This document shows, in pieces, positions 16,874 through 25,279 of a stretch of DNA of 64,000 nt (within the stretch, counting starts at the first letter, position 1; the number at the start of each line of letters is the position of its first letter). The stretch comes from Saccharibacillus soli. Its GTDB lineage: Bacteria; Bacillota; Bacilli; Paenibacillales; Paenibacillaceae. The notes under the pieces are model-generated. The model saw nothing but the letters and a program-made list of their open reading frames with translations, had not been told where the DNA came from and searched no databases. Location: contig NIOB01000002.1 of assembly GCA_002189105.1 (NCBI GenBank), forward strand, positions 310,001 through 374,000. Direction: 5' to 3'. The position numbers and the translations under genes were made by a program.

Positions 16874-16917
16874 AGGAAGCGGACGGGGCAGTCCTGGCGC
16901 CGTTCGGCTTCCTTTTT
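16874..16917 (+). terminator. intercistronic terminator between binding protein and permease genes
   Basis: AGGAAGC / GCTTCCT with inner GGACGG / CCGTTC pairing, followed by TTTTT. It is probably leaky, lowering permease expression. Confidence 0.75.
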
Positions 16918-17047
16918 CATCGGATCAATCATCTTTTGTGTCAATCAGCTTTCGGATCAATCAGCTTACGGGGATGGTGTTCCGAATTGAAGCGTCGCGT
17001 TTCCCGGATTAAACGGATCATTCTCATTTGAAAGGAGGGGCTGCAAG

Positions 17048-17986
17048 ATGGCTTCCAAGACATTAACCGAAGGCGGAAACGCCGGTACAAGGTCGCATAT
17101 GCCGAGAAAAAGCACGCTGCATCGGCAGGGCTGGATCACCGGCGTCATGATGGTACTGCCGTATACGATCTTCTTCCTGCTGTTCTCGCTGATCCCCATC
17201 GTGTATGGCTTTGGCGTGAGTTTCTACGATTGGTCGCTGCTGGGCGACAAGACGTTCATCGGCTTCGAGAACTATGCCAATCTGCTTCAGGATGAAGAGT
17301 TTCGGACCAATCTGCTCAATACCGTGTTGTTTACAATCGTCAGCGTGCCGCTGATCGCGGGCTTTGGCCTGCTGCTGGCTGTGCTGGTCAACAGTATCCG
17401 CAGGGGTCAGTCGTTTCTGCGAATCTCCTTCTTCATGCCGTATGTCTTATCCGTATCTGTCATCTCCAGCATCTGGGTGATTTTTCTTCAGCCCTATACC
17501 GGATTGTTCAACCGTATTCTCCGCGCTGTAGGACTGATTCACAGTGAGATTTTCTGGCTGTCCGATTCGACGCTCGCCTGGGTATCGATCATCATGGCAA
17601 CCGTCTGGTGGACCATCGGTTTTGTATTTGTCCTGTTCCTGGCGGGATTGCAGGATATACCGGAGTCGTTTTACGAAGCGGCGAATCTGGAGGGAGCAGG
17701 CCGCTGGCAGACGTTCCGTTATATCACATTCCCTTCGCTGTCACGCGTAACCGTCCTGGTCGTGGTGCTTCAGACCATCGCTTCCTTCAAGATCTTTGGT
17801 CAATCGAAGCTCATTACCGGGGGTGGGCCAGCAGGTGCAACCAAGACCGTCGTCTTCTCCATCTACGAAAATGGCTTCCAGACTTTCCAGATGGGTTATG
17901 CTTCGGCGATCGCCTTCGTGCTGATGCTGGTCATTCTGGTGATCTCGCTGCTTCAGACGCTGCTTCTGCGCAGGTTCGGTGAATGA
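17048..17986 (+). CDS. sugar ABC transporter permease (MalF-like)
   Basis: 312 residues with six predicted membrane helices, from VLPYTIFFLLFSLIPIVYG near the N terminus to FVLMLVILVISLLQTLLL at the end. The cytoplasmic EAA loop is EAANLEGAGRWQTFRYITFP (coupling to the ATPase). It is the first of a heterodimeric CUT1-type permease pair. The start follows GAAAGGAGG. It is cotranscribed with the second permease and the GH2 enzyme. Confidence 0.95.
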   Translation: MASKTLTEGGNAGTRSHMPRKSTLHRQGWITGVMMVLPYTIFFLLFSLIPIVYGFGVSFYDWSLLGDKTFIGFENYANLLQDEEFRTNLLNTVLFTIVSVPLIAGFGLLLAVLVNSIRRGQSFLRISFFMPYVLSVSVISSIWVIFLQPYTGLFNRILRAVGLIHSEIFWLSDSTLAWVSIIMATVWWTIGFVFVLFLAGLQDIPESFYEAANLEGAGRWQTFRYITFPSLSRVTVLVVVLQTIASFKIFGQSKLITGGGPAGATKTVVFSIYENGFQTFQMGYASAIAFVLMLVILVISLLQTLLLRRFGE

Positions 17987-18076
17987 AGATGGGAAGAATG
18001 AGGGAAGATCAAGGAAATGAACAGATAAGCGAATGTGGAGTGGAAAAGAAGAAATCAGGAAGAAGGAGGAATCTCC

Positions 18077-18889
18077 ATGCTTGATCGCATGTATCCGTAC
18101 GTTGTTCGCGCCGCTGCCCTTTTGTTCGCCGTCATGTTCCTGATCCCGATCTTCTGGATGCTGGCGCTCTCTCTAACTCCTGAACGGGGAAGCCTGTTCT
18201 CCGGCGGTTTCAATGTCTCATTGGACAATTACATGACCGTGCTCAACCGTGCGCCGATTTTCGGCTGGATGGGCAACAGTCTCATGGTTTCGCTCATCAC
18301 GACGGCGCTGGTCCTGCTGCTGGCTTCCATGGCGGCCTATTCGTTTTCGCGCATCCGTTTTCCCGGCAGCAAGGTGCTGTTCATTCTCTTCCTGTCGGCC
18401 ATGATGATTCCCGGTGAAGCCACGCTGATTCCGCTGTATCTGCTCATGCGTGACTTTGGTCTGCTGGGTACACGAACTTCGCTGATCTTGCCTGCAATCG
18501 CGGGGCCAATGGGTATTTTTATTCTAAAGCAGTTTTTCGACGGCCTGCCCAAAGACCTGGAAGAAGCGGCACGCATCGATGGAGCCGGCTTCTTCAAGAT
18601 CTGGTATCGCATCTTCCTGCCCCTGTCGCGTCCAGCTTTGGCTGCGCTGGGGATCTTCACCTTCATCGGGGCCTGGAACGATTATGTCTGGCCGCTGATT
18701 TCCATCTCGGACAAGGCTTATATGACGATCACGCTGGGTCTGCCGATGTTCCAAAGTTCGTATAACCAGGAGTACGCTCTGCCCATGACCGCCAATGCGC
18801 TTGCGGCGATTCCCGTGCTGATCGTGTTCCTCATTTTCCAGAAGCAGATTATTCGAGGCATTGCATTTACTGGCGGCAAAGAAATGTAG
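18077..18889 (+). CDS. sugar ABC transporter permease (MalG-like)
   Basis: 270 residues from the ATG at 18077, which has GAAGGAGG 7 bases upstream; the frame is open to 18035 without a site. Six membrane helices, beginning with AALLFAVMFLIPIFWMLALS. The EAA loop is EEAARIDGAGFFKIWYRIFL. It partners the permease at 17048 to form the channel of a CUT1 importer. Confidence 0.95.
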   Translation: MLDRMYPYVVRAAALLFAVMFLIPIFWMLALSLTPERGSLFSGGFNVSLDNYMTVLNRAPIFGWMGNSLMVSLITTALVLLLASMAAYSFSRIRFPGSKVLFILFLSAMMIPGEATLIPLYLLMRDFGLLGTRTSLILPAIAGPMGIFILKQFFDGLPKDLEEAARIDGAGFFKIWYRIFLPLSRPALAALGIFTFIGAWNDYVWPLISISDKAYMTITLGLPMFQSSYNQEYALPMTANALAAIPVLIVFLIFQKQIIRGIAFTGGKEM

Positions 18890-18921
18890 TCTTGTCCCCA
18901 CACTTTTCCTAGGAGGAACTT

Positions 18922-20736
18922 ATGTCGAATCCATCTACAGCTGCTTCATCGTCCAAAGTCTCTGCTGTTCCCCGGCCTGAATATCCACGCCCGCAGTTTG
19001 AACGCACCGAATGGCTGAACCTGAATGGCGAATGGGAATTTGCCTTCGATGACGATCGCCGGGGAGACCGCGAACGCTGGTATGAGCCGGAGGCGGGAAC
19101 CTTCGGGGAGCGAATCATGGTACCGTTTGCTTTTCAGAGTCCCAACAGCGGCATCGGCGATCCTTCCTTCCGTGATCTCGTCTGGTACCGCCGCGTATTC
19201 GAGACGCCGCAGGACTGGACGGATCGGCGAATCATTTTGCACATCGGAGCCTGCGATTATTCATCGACCGTCTGGATCAACGGCCGCTGGGCCGTGTCGC
19301 ACGAAGGCGGGCATACGCCTTTCCAGGCGGACATTACCGATCTGCTGCAAGCAGACGGAGAGAATGTCATTGTCGTTCGCGCAGAAGATTTCAGCCGCGA
19401 TGTGACGCTGCCCCGGGGCAAGCAATTCTGGAAAGAAGGCTCAGAGAGCATCTTCTATACCCGGACAACAGGCATCTGGCAGACCGTCTGGCTGGAACCT
19501 GTGCATGAAGCCCATCTGGTTAAGGTCAAGTTCACGCCGGACATTGATCGCAACGAAGTGCGTCTGCGGATGTTCTTCTCCCGCGAAGCCTGGAACCAGG
19601 CGGCAAAAGGCGAACCGTGCTCGGCCAAGGTACGCGTGCAGTTTGCTGGAAAGTTAATCGCCGAAGATGTCTTCCCGGTGCTGCATCAGGAAGAGGTTCG
19701 TGCCATTGGGTTGAATGATTTCAACGATCATGGTCTTGGCCGCTGGTGGACGCCGGAGAACCCGAACCTATACGACGTTCAGATCGAACTGACAGGCGGC
19801 GGACAGGTGATTGATACCGTCGGGAGTTATTTTGGGATGCGCAAAATCTCCATCGAAAATGGGCGGATCAATCTGAACAATCGTCCCTATTTCATGCGGC
19901 TGGTACTGGATCAGGGTTATTGGCCTCAAGGCATCCTGACTGCACCTACCGAAGAAGATCTTCTCCGCGACATTCAGCTGACCAAGGAAATGGGCTTCGA
20001 TGGGGTGCGGAAGCATCAGAAGATGGAAGATCCACGATTCCTGTACGGATGCGACAAGCTGGGTCTGCTGGTGTGGGGCGAGGCTGCCAACGCTTACGCG
20101 TATTCCGAAGAATACGTTCGCCGCTTTACGCAGGAGTGGCAGGAGGCGGTGGAGCGCGATTACAATCATCCGTGCATCGTCGCCTGGGTTCCCATGAATG
20201 AGAGCTGGGGCATCCCCAATGTCCAGATTGATCGCCGCCAGCAGGAGCATGGACTGACGCTGTATCATCTGACCAAGTCGCTTGACGATACCCGCCCGGT
20301 CATCTATAACGATGGCTGGGAGATGATGGACACGGACATCGCGGCGATCCACGATTATGAATGGCGCGAGGACGTATTGACCGAACGATACACCAGTGTG
20401 GAGAAAGCCGTTTCTTCCATGCCGGGCGGTCGTCAGATCTTTGTAGGGGGACGCAGCTATCAGGGACAGCCTATCCTGGTCACCGAGTTCGGCGGCATTG
20501 CTTACAAAAAAAGCGAGTGGGAGGGCTGGGGCTACTCCGGTGCGGAGAACGACGAAGACTTCCTCGCCCGGCTTGGCGCCGTCATCCGTCCGCTGACCGT
20601 CTCAGGCGTAGTACAGGGCTTCTGCTATACGCAGCTGACCGATGTAGAGCAGGAGATCAATGGCTTGGTCACCTACGATCGCGTTCCTAAGGTTCCGACA
20701 GAACAGATTCGCAAGGTGGTACGAGGAGAGGCATAG
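18922..20736 (+). CDS. cytoplasmic glycoside hydrolase family 2 enzyme
   Basis: 604 residues, no signal peptide. The order is an N-terminal jelly-roll sugar-binding domain (about 15-190, with RPQFERTEWLNLNGEWEF), an Ig-like domain (about 195-310) and a TIM barrel. Candidate catalytic acid/base is Glu427 in VPMNESWG and nucleophile Glu522 in LVTEFGG, as in GH2 beta-galactosidases, glucuronidases and mannosidases. It probably hydrolyses the oligosaccharide brought in by the adjacent importer. Substrate cannot be read from sequence; the extracellular GH43 next door suggests an arabinose-, xylose- or galactose-containing polymer. The start follows TAGGAGGAACTT. Confidence 0.93.
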   Translation: MSNPSTAASSSKVSAVPRPEYPRPQFERTEWLNLNGEWEFAFDDDRRGDRERWYEPEAGTFGERIMVPFAFQSPNSGIGDPSFRDLVWYRRVFETPQDWTDRRIILHIGACDYSSTVWINGRWAVSHEGGHTPFQADITDLLQADGENVIVVRAEDFSRDVTLPRGKQFWKEGSESIFYTRTTGIWQTVWLEPVHEAHLVKVKFTPDIDRNEVRLRMFFSREAWNQAAKGEPCSAKVRVQFAGKLIAEDVFPVLHQEEVRAIGLNDFNDHGLGRWWTPENPNLYDVQIELTGGGQVIDTVGSYFGMRKISIENGRINLNNRPYFMRLVLDQGYWPQGILTAPTEEDLLRDIQLTKEMGFDGVRKHQKMEDPRFLYGCDKLGLLVWGEAANAYAYSEEYVRRFTQEWQEAVERDYNHPCIVAWVPMNESWGIPNVQIDRRQQEHGLTLYHLTKSLDDTRPVIYNDGWEMMDTDIAAIHDYEWREDVLTERYTSVEKAVSSMPGGRQIFVGGRSYQGQPILVTEFGGIAYKKSEWEGWGYSGAENDEDFLARLGAVIRPLTVSGVVQGFCYTQLTDVEQEINGLVTYDRVPKVPTEQIRKVVRGEA

Positions 20737-20745
20737 AGATAGCAG

Positions 20746-20797
20746 AAGGCGGCTTTATCCCGGTTCGCTAAAGGACGAGGGGATAGAGCCGCCTTTT
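20746..20797 (+). terminator. Rho-independent terminator of the sugar operon
   Basis: AAGGCGGCTTTATCCC pairs with GGGGATAGAGCCGCCTT across a short loop, followed by a T-run (20793-20797). Confidence 0.85.
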
Positions 20798-20835
20798 TAT
20801 GCGATTCTGTTAGAATTTTGCAGATGGAAAGTTGA

Positions 20836-21741
20836 TTATAGGATGTCGCTTGGAGTAGAGAATAAATGAAATTTCCAATTCGGAACGAATCCCAGAATGT
20901 CCAAGTCTACTACCGCGCGATGCTCCTCTAGAAGTGTCTCCATTTTCTCCACCCAATTGTTCCAGAAAACCCGATCACGAACCAAATACTTGGCAGAAAA
21001 GATTAAGGCGTAGAGCTTCTTGGGATTGAGGTTCAACGATCTTGCATGCTCAGACAGCGCAACGTCTTTATCTAATAGTGTATAGTACAGTCGTGAGAAA
21101 TGAGCACATTTATTCCGCAGCACCGCAAAGACATGCAGCCAATTTTGCAGGAGATGAGGGGTCTTGAGGCGATAAGCTCTTGCAATGCTGCGTTTATCTG
21201 CGGGTTGGAAATTTGAAAAAAAGATAGAGAGGTTGGCAAAAGTGAGCACTTCAACAGCAACCCAGATCGGAAAACGATTCCCATACTGATTGCGATGATG
21301 CTTGATAAATATTTCCGAACTGCGGGTTAGATTTTCATTCCATTTCTATACGAACTGATTAAAAGAAGCCGATGAAGGGAAGGCGAAGTGAGCGGAAGTC
21401 AGATAACAGGTTGGATCGGAAGAATGCTTCATCGCCAGAAAATGTGAAAGGTGAGCACGTGTTTGAATTTCGATCTGTTCACACAAAGCAAGAAGGTGAA
21501 ACCTGAGCTTGGAATCAAATTCGTAAAGGCTAACAATCTGCTCAAAAGTGACATCGTTCTGATACGTACCTTGCGAAGTCTTAAAAGGGAGTAAGTAACC
21601 CGTAAATCGATAATAGTTGATTTTCTCCAACATGCGCTGTGCATAAACTGGATCATGAACAAGCAGGTTGCGTGAAGCAAGAAGATGGACTTGATCTTTA
21701 ATTGAAGTTGCAGGTTTTAAAGGCGGCAAGTTAGCACTCAT
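20836..21741 (-). pseudogene. Abi_2 (AbiF/AbiD-like) HEPN protein interrupted by one amber codon
   Basis: One frame runs from ATG 21741 to 20836 (301 codons, normal Abi_2 length), broken only by a TAG at 21346-21348 (codon 132); there is no frameshift. The N-terminal part has MLEKINYYRFTGYLLPF and FEQIVSLYEFDSKLRFHLL, standard Abi_2 signatures. The sequence continues after the stop with RSSEIFIKHHRNQYG, VEVLTFANLS and VLRNKCAHFSRLYY. Two Rx4H motifs (R95-H100 in RAHLSH, R209-H214 in RNKCAH) fit HEPN ribonuclease sites. Family members act in phage abortive infection or as RNA-cleaving toxins. G+C is visibly lower than the flanks, suggesting transfer. It may be dead, a read error, or made by readthrough. 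Confidence 0.85.
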
Positions 21742-21757
21742 CAGAAAAGCCCCCACA

Positions 21758-21826
21758 AATAAAAATGGCCCACCCTTTTTTGCATCAAACTAGTAAACTA
21801 GTTTGCTAGGCCGGGTGGGAACTGTT
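21758..21826 (-). ncRNA. structured leader RNA before the Abi_2 gene, putative antitoxin RNA
   Basis: On the minus strand, downstream of the promoter at 21833-21861, two nested hairpins are visible. The outer stem is CCCACCC (21813-21819) with GGGTGGG (21769-21775); the inner is a perfect 8-bp CAAACTAG / CTAGTTTG with loop TTTA (21786-21805). The outer stem is followed by CCATTTTTATTTG, so it also reads as a leaky terminator before the toxin-like gene. A promoter, short structured RNA, weak terminator, then a HEPN gene is the layout of RNA-antitoxin (type III-like) modules, and AbiF-type proteins have been linked to adjacent non-coding RNAs (from memory). Expression is not shown. Confidence 0.55.
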
Positions 21827-21832
21827 GACTCT

Positions 21833-21861
21833 ATCATACAATAGGTGAGCTTTTTCCGCAA
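21833..21861 (-). promoter_or_regulatory. promoter of the leader RNA and Abi_2 gene
   Basis: Minus strand: TTGCGG (21856-21861), 17-bp spacer, TATGAT (21833-21838). The predicted transcript start is near 21826. Confidence 0.6.
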
Positions 21862-22115
21862 TACAAAAAGTTTAATGAAATGGAGATTAAATCCATTCGT
21901 TCAGTAAACGAAGTTGGAAAATGATTGTCTACTTATCATGGACATAAATCTCCAATACGTAAACAAGAATTCTTTTGACACATAACGTTCACCGGAAATG
22001 GTGTGTTTTCAGGGTGGACTCCTCTATCTAAACCTTACATAAAGAGTTATAATGAAAACGTAATCAATTCCAGTTAACAAACAAATTTCTCATCGTCCGA
22101 GGAGGATGAAGGATC
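21862..22115. other. AT-rich gap between divergent transcription units
   Basis: Together with the Abi leader this makes about 370 bp without protein genes. It contains a consensus-like TATAAT at 22048-22053 for the small gene at 22116, with no good -35, and an isolated TTGACA near 21976. Nothing else is recognised. Confidence 0.5.
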
Positions 22116-22301
22116 ATGATGGTAGGACTGAAAGAACTGAAAAATTGGGTAAACGGAATCTTTGTACCCAGCCTGGATGCCGGTGAAGAAGACTATCGCA
22201 AGATCGAGTTTTCGGTGGAGCGCCACCTGCACACACCGGAGGTTCCACGCCCGCTGACTTATCAGGAAGAAGCGCAGCTGAAGGTCGTTCAATATCACTA
22301 A
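22116..22301 (+). CDS. small conserved-looking hypothetical protein
   Basis: 61 residues, acidic and basic mixed, soluble; no known domain recognised. Support for being real: GGAGG 10 bases before the ATG, TATAAT 62 bases upstream of the start, and a terminator (22368-22405) downstream. ATG 22119 is an equal alternative start. The function is unknown. Confidence 0.6.
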   Translation: MMVGLKELKNWVNGIFVPSLDAGEEDYRKIEFSVERHLHTPEVPRPLTYQEEAQLKVVQYH

Positions 22302-22367
22302 CGCCTTGACGTCGATTTTATAGAGCCAACTGGCATAATGAGTGAAAAAAGGTACAATCATCTGTGT

Positions 22368-22405
22368 GGCCGCGTCTCCGGGATCTCCGGCGAACGCGGC
22401 CTTTT
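22368..22405 (+). terminator. Rho-independent terminator after the 61-aa gene
   Basis: GGCCGCGT / ACGCGGCC, perfect 8-bp stem, 18-base loop, then TTTT. Confidence 0.75.
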
Positions 22406-22430
22406 GCTGTACGCGCGAAGCATCGTATGG

Positions 22431-22442
22431 GTATGCTACAAT
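22431..22442 (+). promoter_or_regulatory. extended -10 promoter of the 93-aa gene
   Basis: TGCTACAAT (TG at 22434-22435, TACAAT at 22437-22442) is an extended -10 element; no matching -35 is visible. The start is 50 bases downstream. Confidence 0.45.
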
Positions 22443-22491
22443 GAGAACGCGTGCAGTGCAGCGCGATCCACAGGTGAGAGGATGAATGAAC

Positions 22492-22773
22492 ATGAGTGAA
22501 CAACCATTGAATGAGAGCGAAATGATCGCCTATATCCAGGAGAAGACGGAAGCTGGCGAAGCCGACATCAAGATTGTGCTGAAGCATGAACAAGATTTTA
22601 TCGATGCAGAAGCGAAAAAGCCGGGCGATACCATCGAACTGGACAGTGACGAATTGGTCGATTACGTTATGAGCCGCAAGGATGTCAAGCTGAACGAACT
22701 GCAAGTGGAAAATGTTCTCGACGCTGAAATGGCTTATCTGATCGATAAGGGTCTGGCCGGATACGAAGACTAA
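22492..22773 (+). CDS. small acidic hypothetical protein
   Basis: 93 residues, strongly acidic, predicted helical and cytoplasmic, with no domain recognised (MSEQPLNESEMIAYIQ start; LDAEMAYLIDKG near the end). ATG 22492 has AGAGG about 10 bases upstream; ATG 22486 is in frame but too close to it. It ends 69 bases before the first alpha/beta hydrolase and may be cotranscribed. The function is unknown. Confidence 0.65.
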   Translation: MSEQPLNESEMIAYIQEKTEAGEADIKIVLKHEQDFIDAEAKKPGDTIELDSDELVDYVMSRKDVKLNELQVENVLDAEMAYLIDKGLAGYED

Positions 22774-22842
22774 GAGCAGCGTGCCTTCAGGCAGAGCACC
22801 GTGCAGGCAGTATGCTTTTTCGTGAGAGATGGAGGAATGGGC

Positions 22843-23952
22843 ATGGAATCGGAGGAAAGGGCAAAGCGGCGGGCGGCGATGGACCAACTGGTAGCCCAAG
22901 CGGATGCTGGCCTGCCTACAGAGACAGAGCCGACGGAGCCTAAGAAGTCGCCCAAGGGGAAGAAAAGCGGATTTCGACGTTTCCTGTCCGCAGTGGGCTG
23001 GATCTTGATTGCGCTTCTGCTGCTGCTGGTGGTTGGATTTATCTATCAGTGGTGGGGAGAACGCCAGGATCGGGCAGCTTTTGTTGCGCCAGGAGATCGG
23101 GTGGAAGTAGATGGACGCCGGATGCACGTCTACCATGAGGAGCTTCCGGGTAAAGCGGCCAATGATCCTACAGTGGTATTCATCGCCGGTTGGGGAACAC
23201 CCAATCCCTATGCCAATTTCTCGCCGGTCTACGAGCGGTTACGCGGCAAGGCCAACTTCGCCGTAATTGAGCGCTTCGGCTACGGGTACAGCGACGAGAC
23301 GGACAAAGACCGCGACATCGACACACTGACCCGTGAGCTGCGGGAAGGATTGGCACAGGCAGGCGTGCAGCCGCCTTATATCCTGGCTCCTCATTCACTT
23401 GGCGTGCTGGAAGCCATTCGTTTCTCACAGCTCCACCCGGAAGACGTCGCAGGTCTGCTGATGATCGACACCGGCTCACCGGAATTTTACGAGACGTTTC
23501 CGTCTGAAGCACTGCAATCCCAGCTTCAGCGGGTCGCCATCAAGTCGGGCATAGTCCGCGCCTTGTATCATGTGGATGGCTTCGCGGAACGAATCGCCGC
23601 CGGGCGCAACGGCCTCAAGCTGCTGTCGCCCGAGATGAAGGAGCAGGATCGACTGGCGACGCTGCTGGTAGCCAACAATCATAACGTCACCGACGAGATG
23701 CGGGAGATGCACGCCAATGCTCGCAAAGTCGTAGCGGAAAAGACGCGGCTGAATATTCCCATGGTTATCCTGGTGGCCGATCATCTGGGCGAGATCAGCG
23801 AAGATCGTATGGATGTCCAGCGGCAGTTTGGCGATTCCTGGTCGAATGATGCTGAAGAAATCGTGGTGCAAGATAGCGGCCATTCCATGCAGGCGTACCA
23901 GCCTCAGGCCATTGCCGATGCTGCCATTCGTCTGGTGGAGAAAGTCCGCTAA
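22843..23952 (+). CDS. membrane-anchored alpha/beta hydrolase (copy 1)
   Basis: 369 residues. A charged cytoplasmic tail (about 1-45) leads to one membrane helix (VGWILIALLLLLVVGFIYQW, about 51-70) and an outward-facing alpha/beta hydrolase domain. The lid or oxyanion region is FIAGWGTPNPYANFSPVY, the nucleophile elbow is APHSLGVLEAI (Ser) and the catalytic His is in QDSGHSMQ. The residue two before the nucleophile is Pro rather than the usual Gly. The substrate is unknown; an esterase or lipase role is inferred. ATG 22843 has GGAGG 7 bases upstream. A tandem paralogue follows 123 bases later. Confidence 0.87.
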   Translation: MESEERAKRRAAMDQLVAQADAGLPTETEPTEPKKSPKGKKSGFRRFLSAVGWILIALLLLLVVGFIYQWWGERQDRAAFVAPGDRVEVDGRRMHVYHEELPGKAANDPTVVFIAGWGTPNPYANFSPVYERLRGKANFAVIERFGYGYSDETDKDRDIDTLTRELREGLAQAGVQPPYILAPHSLGVLEAIRFSQLHPEDVAGLLMIDTGSPEFYETFPSEALQSQLQRVAIKSGIVRALYHVDGFAERIAAGRNGLKLLSPEMKEQDRLATLLVANNHNVTDEMREMHANARKVVAEKTRLNIPMVILVADHLGEISEDRMDVQRQFGDSWSNDAEEIVVQDSGHSMQAYQPQAIADAAIRLVEKVR

Positions 23953-24075
23953 CCCACCTCGCATACCCGAATATTGTACAGACAAGACGCACCCACAACG
24001 AGAGCATTTGCAGGTCATTCGGCAATCTTTCGCTGTAGGGGCGTTTTTGTGTTTATTTGAAGGAGGCGCTTCAGA

Positions 24076-25137
24076 ATGAACGAAAAGCAATCCTACGATC
24101 CAGAGCAATCGGGAAGAGAAGAAGATCGGGAAATTCCCGTCAAGAAGAAAAAACGAAGTCTGCCCAAACGGATCTTGACTGTCGTTAATGTGTGCGTGAT
24201 TCTGCTGTTGACGCTGGTGTTGGCGGGTTTCATCTATCAAGCAATGGGCGAACGCAGCGATCGGGCGGCTTTCCAGCCGCCGGGAACCATGGTCGAGGTT
24301 AACGGTCATCGGATGCACGTCTATCACGAACCAAAAGCAGATCGGGCGCCTGAGGAAGCTGCGGTTGTGTTGATCTCCGGCTGGGGTACGGCAAGCCCCT
24401 ACGCAGATTTCTCCCCGGTGTATGAATATTTGCGGGGACAAGCGGATTTTGCGGTCGTGGAGCGTTTTGGCTACGGGTATAGTGATACGACGGAAGATAA
24501 GCGGGACATCGACCGGATTACGGAGGAGTTGGAGAAGGCACTGAAAGGAGCAGGTGTGGAGCCACCTTATGTATTGGCTGCCCATTCGTTGGGCAGTCTG
24601 GAAGCCATTCGTTTTGCCCAACTGCATCCTGACCAAGTAGCCGGGATTGTCACCATTGATTCGGGTTCGCCCGAGTTCTATCTGACCTTCCCATCGCGTA
24701 CGATGCAGCTTCAGCGTCTGGCGATCAAGTCCGGTCTGGTGCGTGCGTTATATCATGTCAACGGATTTGAGACTTACATGAATGGACAGCGCAATGGTCT
24801 GCGTCTGATGTCGGCAGATATGAAAGAACGGGATCGGCTGGCTACGCTGCTCGTCACACTCAACGACAACGTAACCGGAGAGATTCGCCGCGTTCACGCC
24901 AATGCGCAGAAGGTGATCGATGCCAAGCAGAAGCTGGACATTCCCATGATTCAACTGGTAGCGGGCAACTTTGCGGAACCGACCCCCGAATGGCTGAATA
25001 CACAGCAGGAGCTGGGTGCTTCATGGTCGTCGAACGCCAGGATGGAAGTGGTCAAGGATTCTGCTCATTCGATCCAACAGTATCACCCGGAAACCGTGGC
25101 CAAAGCGGCGCTTGAACTTGTCCATTCACCTGAATAA
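24076..25137 (+). CDS. membrane-anchored alpha/beta hydrolase (copy 2)
   Basis: 353 residues, a clear tandem duplicate of the preceding gene: same charged tail and single helix (VCVILLLTLVLAGFIYQA), same FSPVYEYLRGQADFAVVERF region, nucleophile elbow AAHSLGSLEAI (Ser) and catalytic His in KDSAHSIQ. Identity between the copies is high in the core and low in the cytoplasmic tails. The start ATG follows GAAGGAGGCGCTTCAGA. No terminator clearly separates the two, so an operon is likely. The substrate is unknown. Confidence 0.87.
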   Translation: MNEKQSYDPEQSGREEDREIPVKKKKRSLPKRILTVVNVCVILLLTLVLAGFIYQAMGERSDRAAFQPPGTMVEVNGHRMHVYHEPKADRAPEEAAVVLISGWGTASPYADFSPVYEYLRGQADFAVVERFGYGYSDTTEDKRDIDRITEELEKALKGAGVEPPYVLAAHSLGSLEAIRFAQLHPDQVAGIVTIDSGSPEFYLTFPSRTMQLQRLAIKSGLVRALYHVNGFETYMNGQRNGLRLMSADMKERDRLATLLVTLNDNVTGEIRRVHANAQKVIDAKQKLDIPMIQLVAGNFAEPTPEWLNTQQELGASWSSNARMEVVKDSAHSIQQYHPETVAKAALELVHSPE

Positions 25138-25146
25138 AAAGGAGAG

Positions 25147-25176
25147 TTGACAGACAAATCAACCTGAAACTATAAT
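25147..25176 (+). promoter_or_regulatory. near-consensus sigma-A promoter of the SDR gene
   Basis: TTGACA (25147-25152), 18-bp spacer, TATAAT (25171-25176), about 100 bases before the SDR start. Confidence 0.8.
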
Positions 25177-25279
25177 GGTTACATATTGAAGATTCTCACG
25201 CTTGGCCAGCACCTATCGGCAGGTTCCTGATTTGAAAATACCCCGGATTTGAAAACAACGGATAGAGGAGCGAATACAC

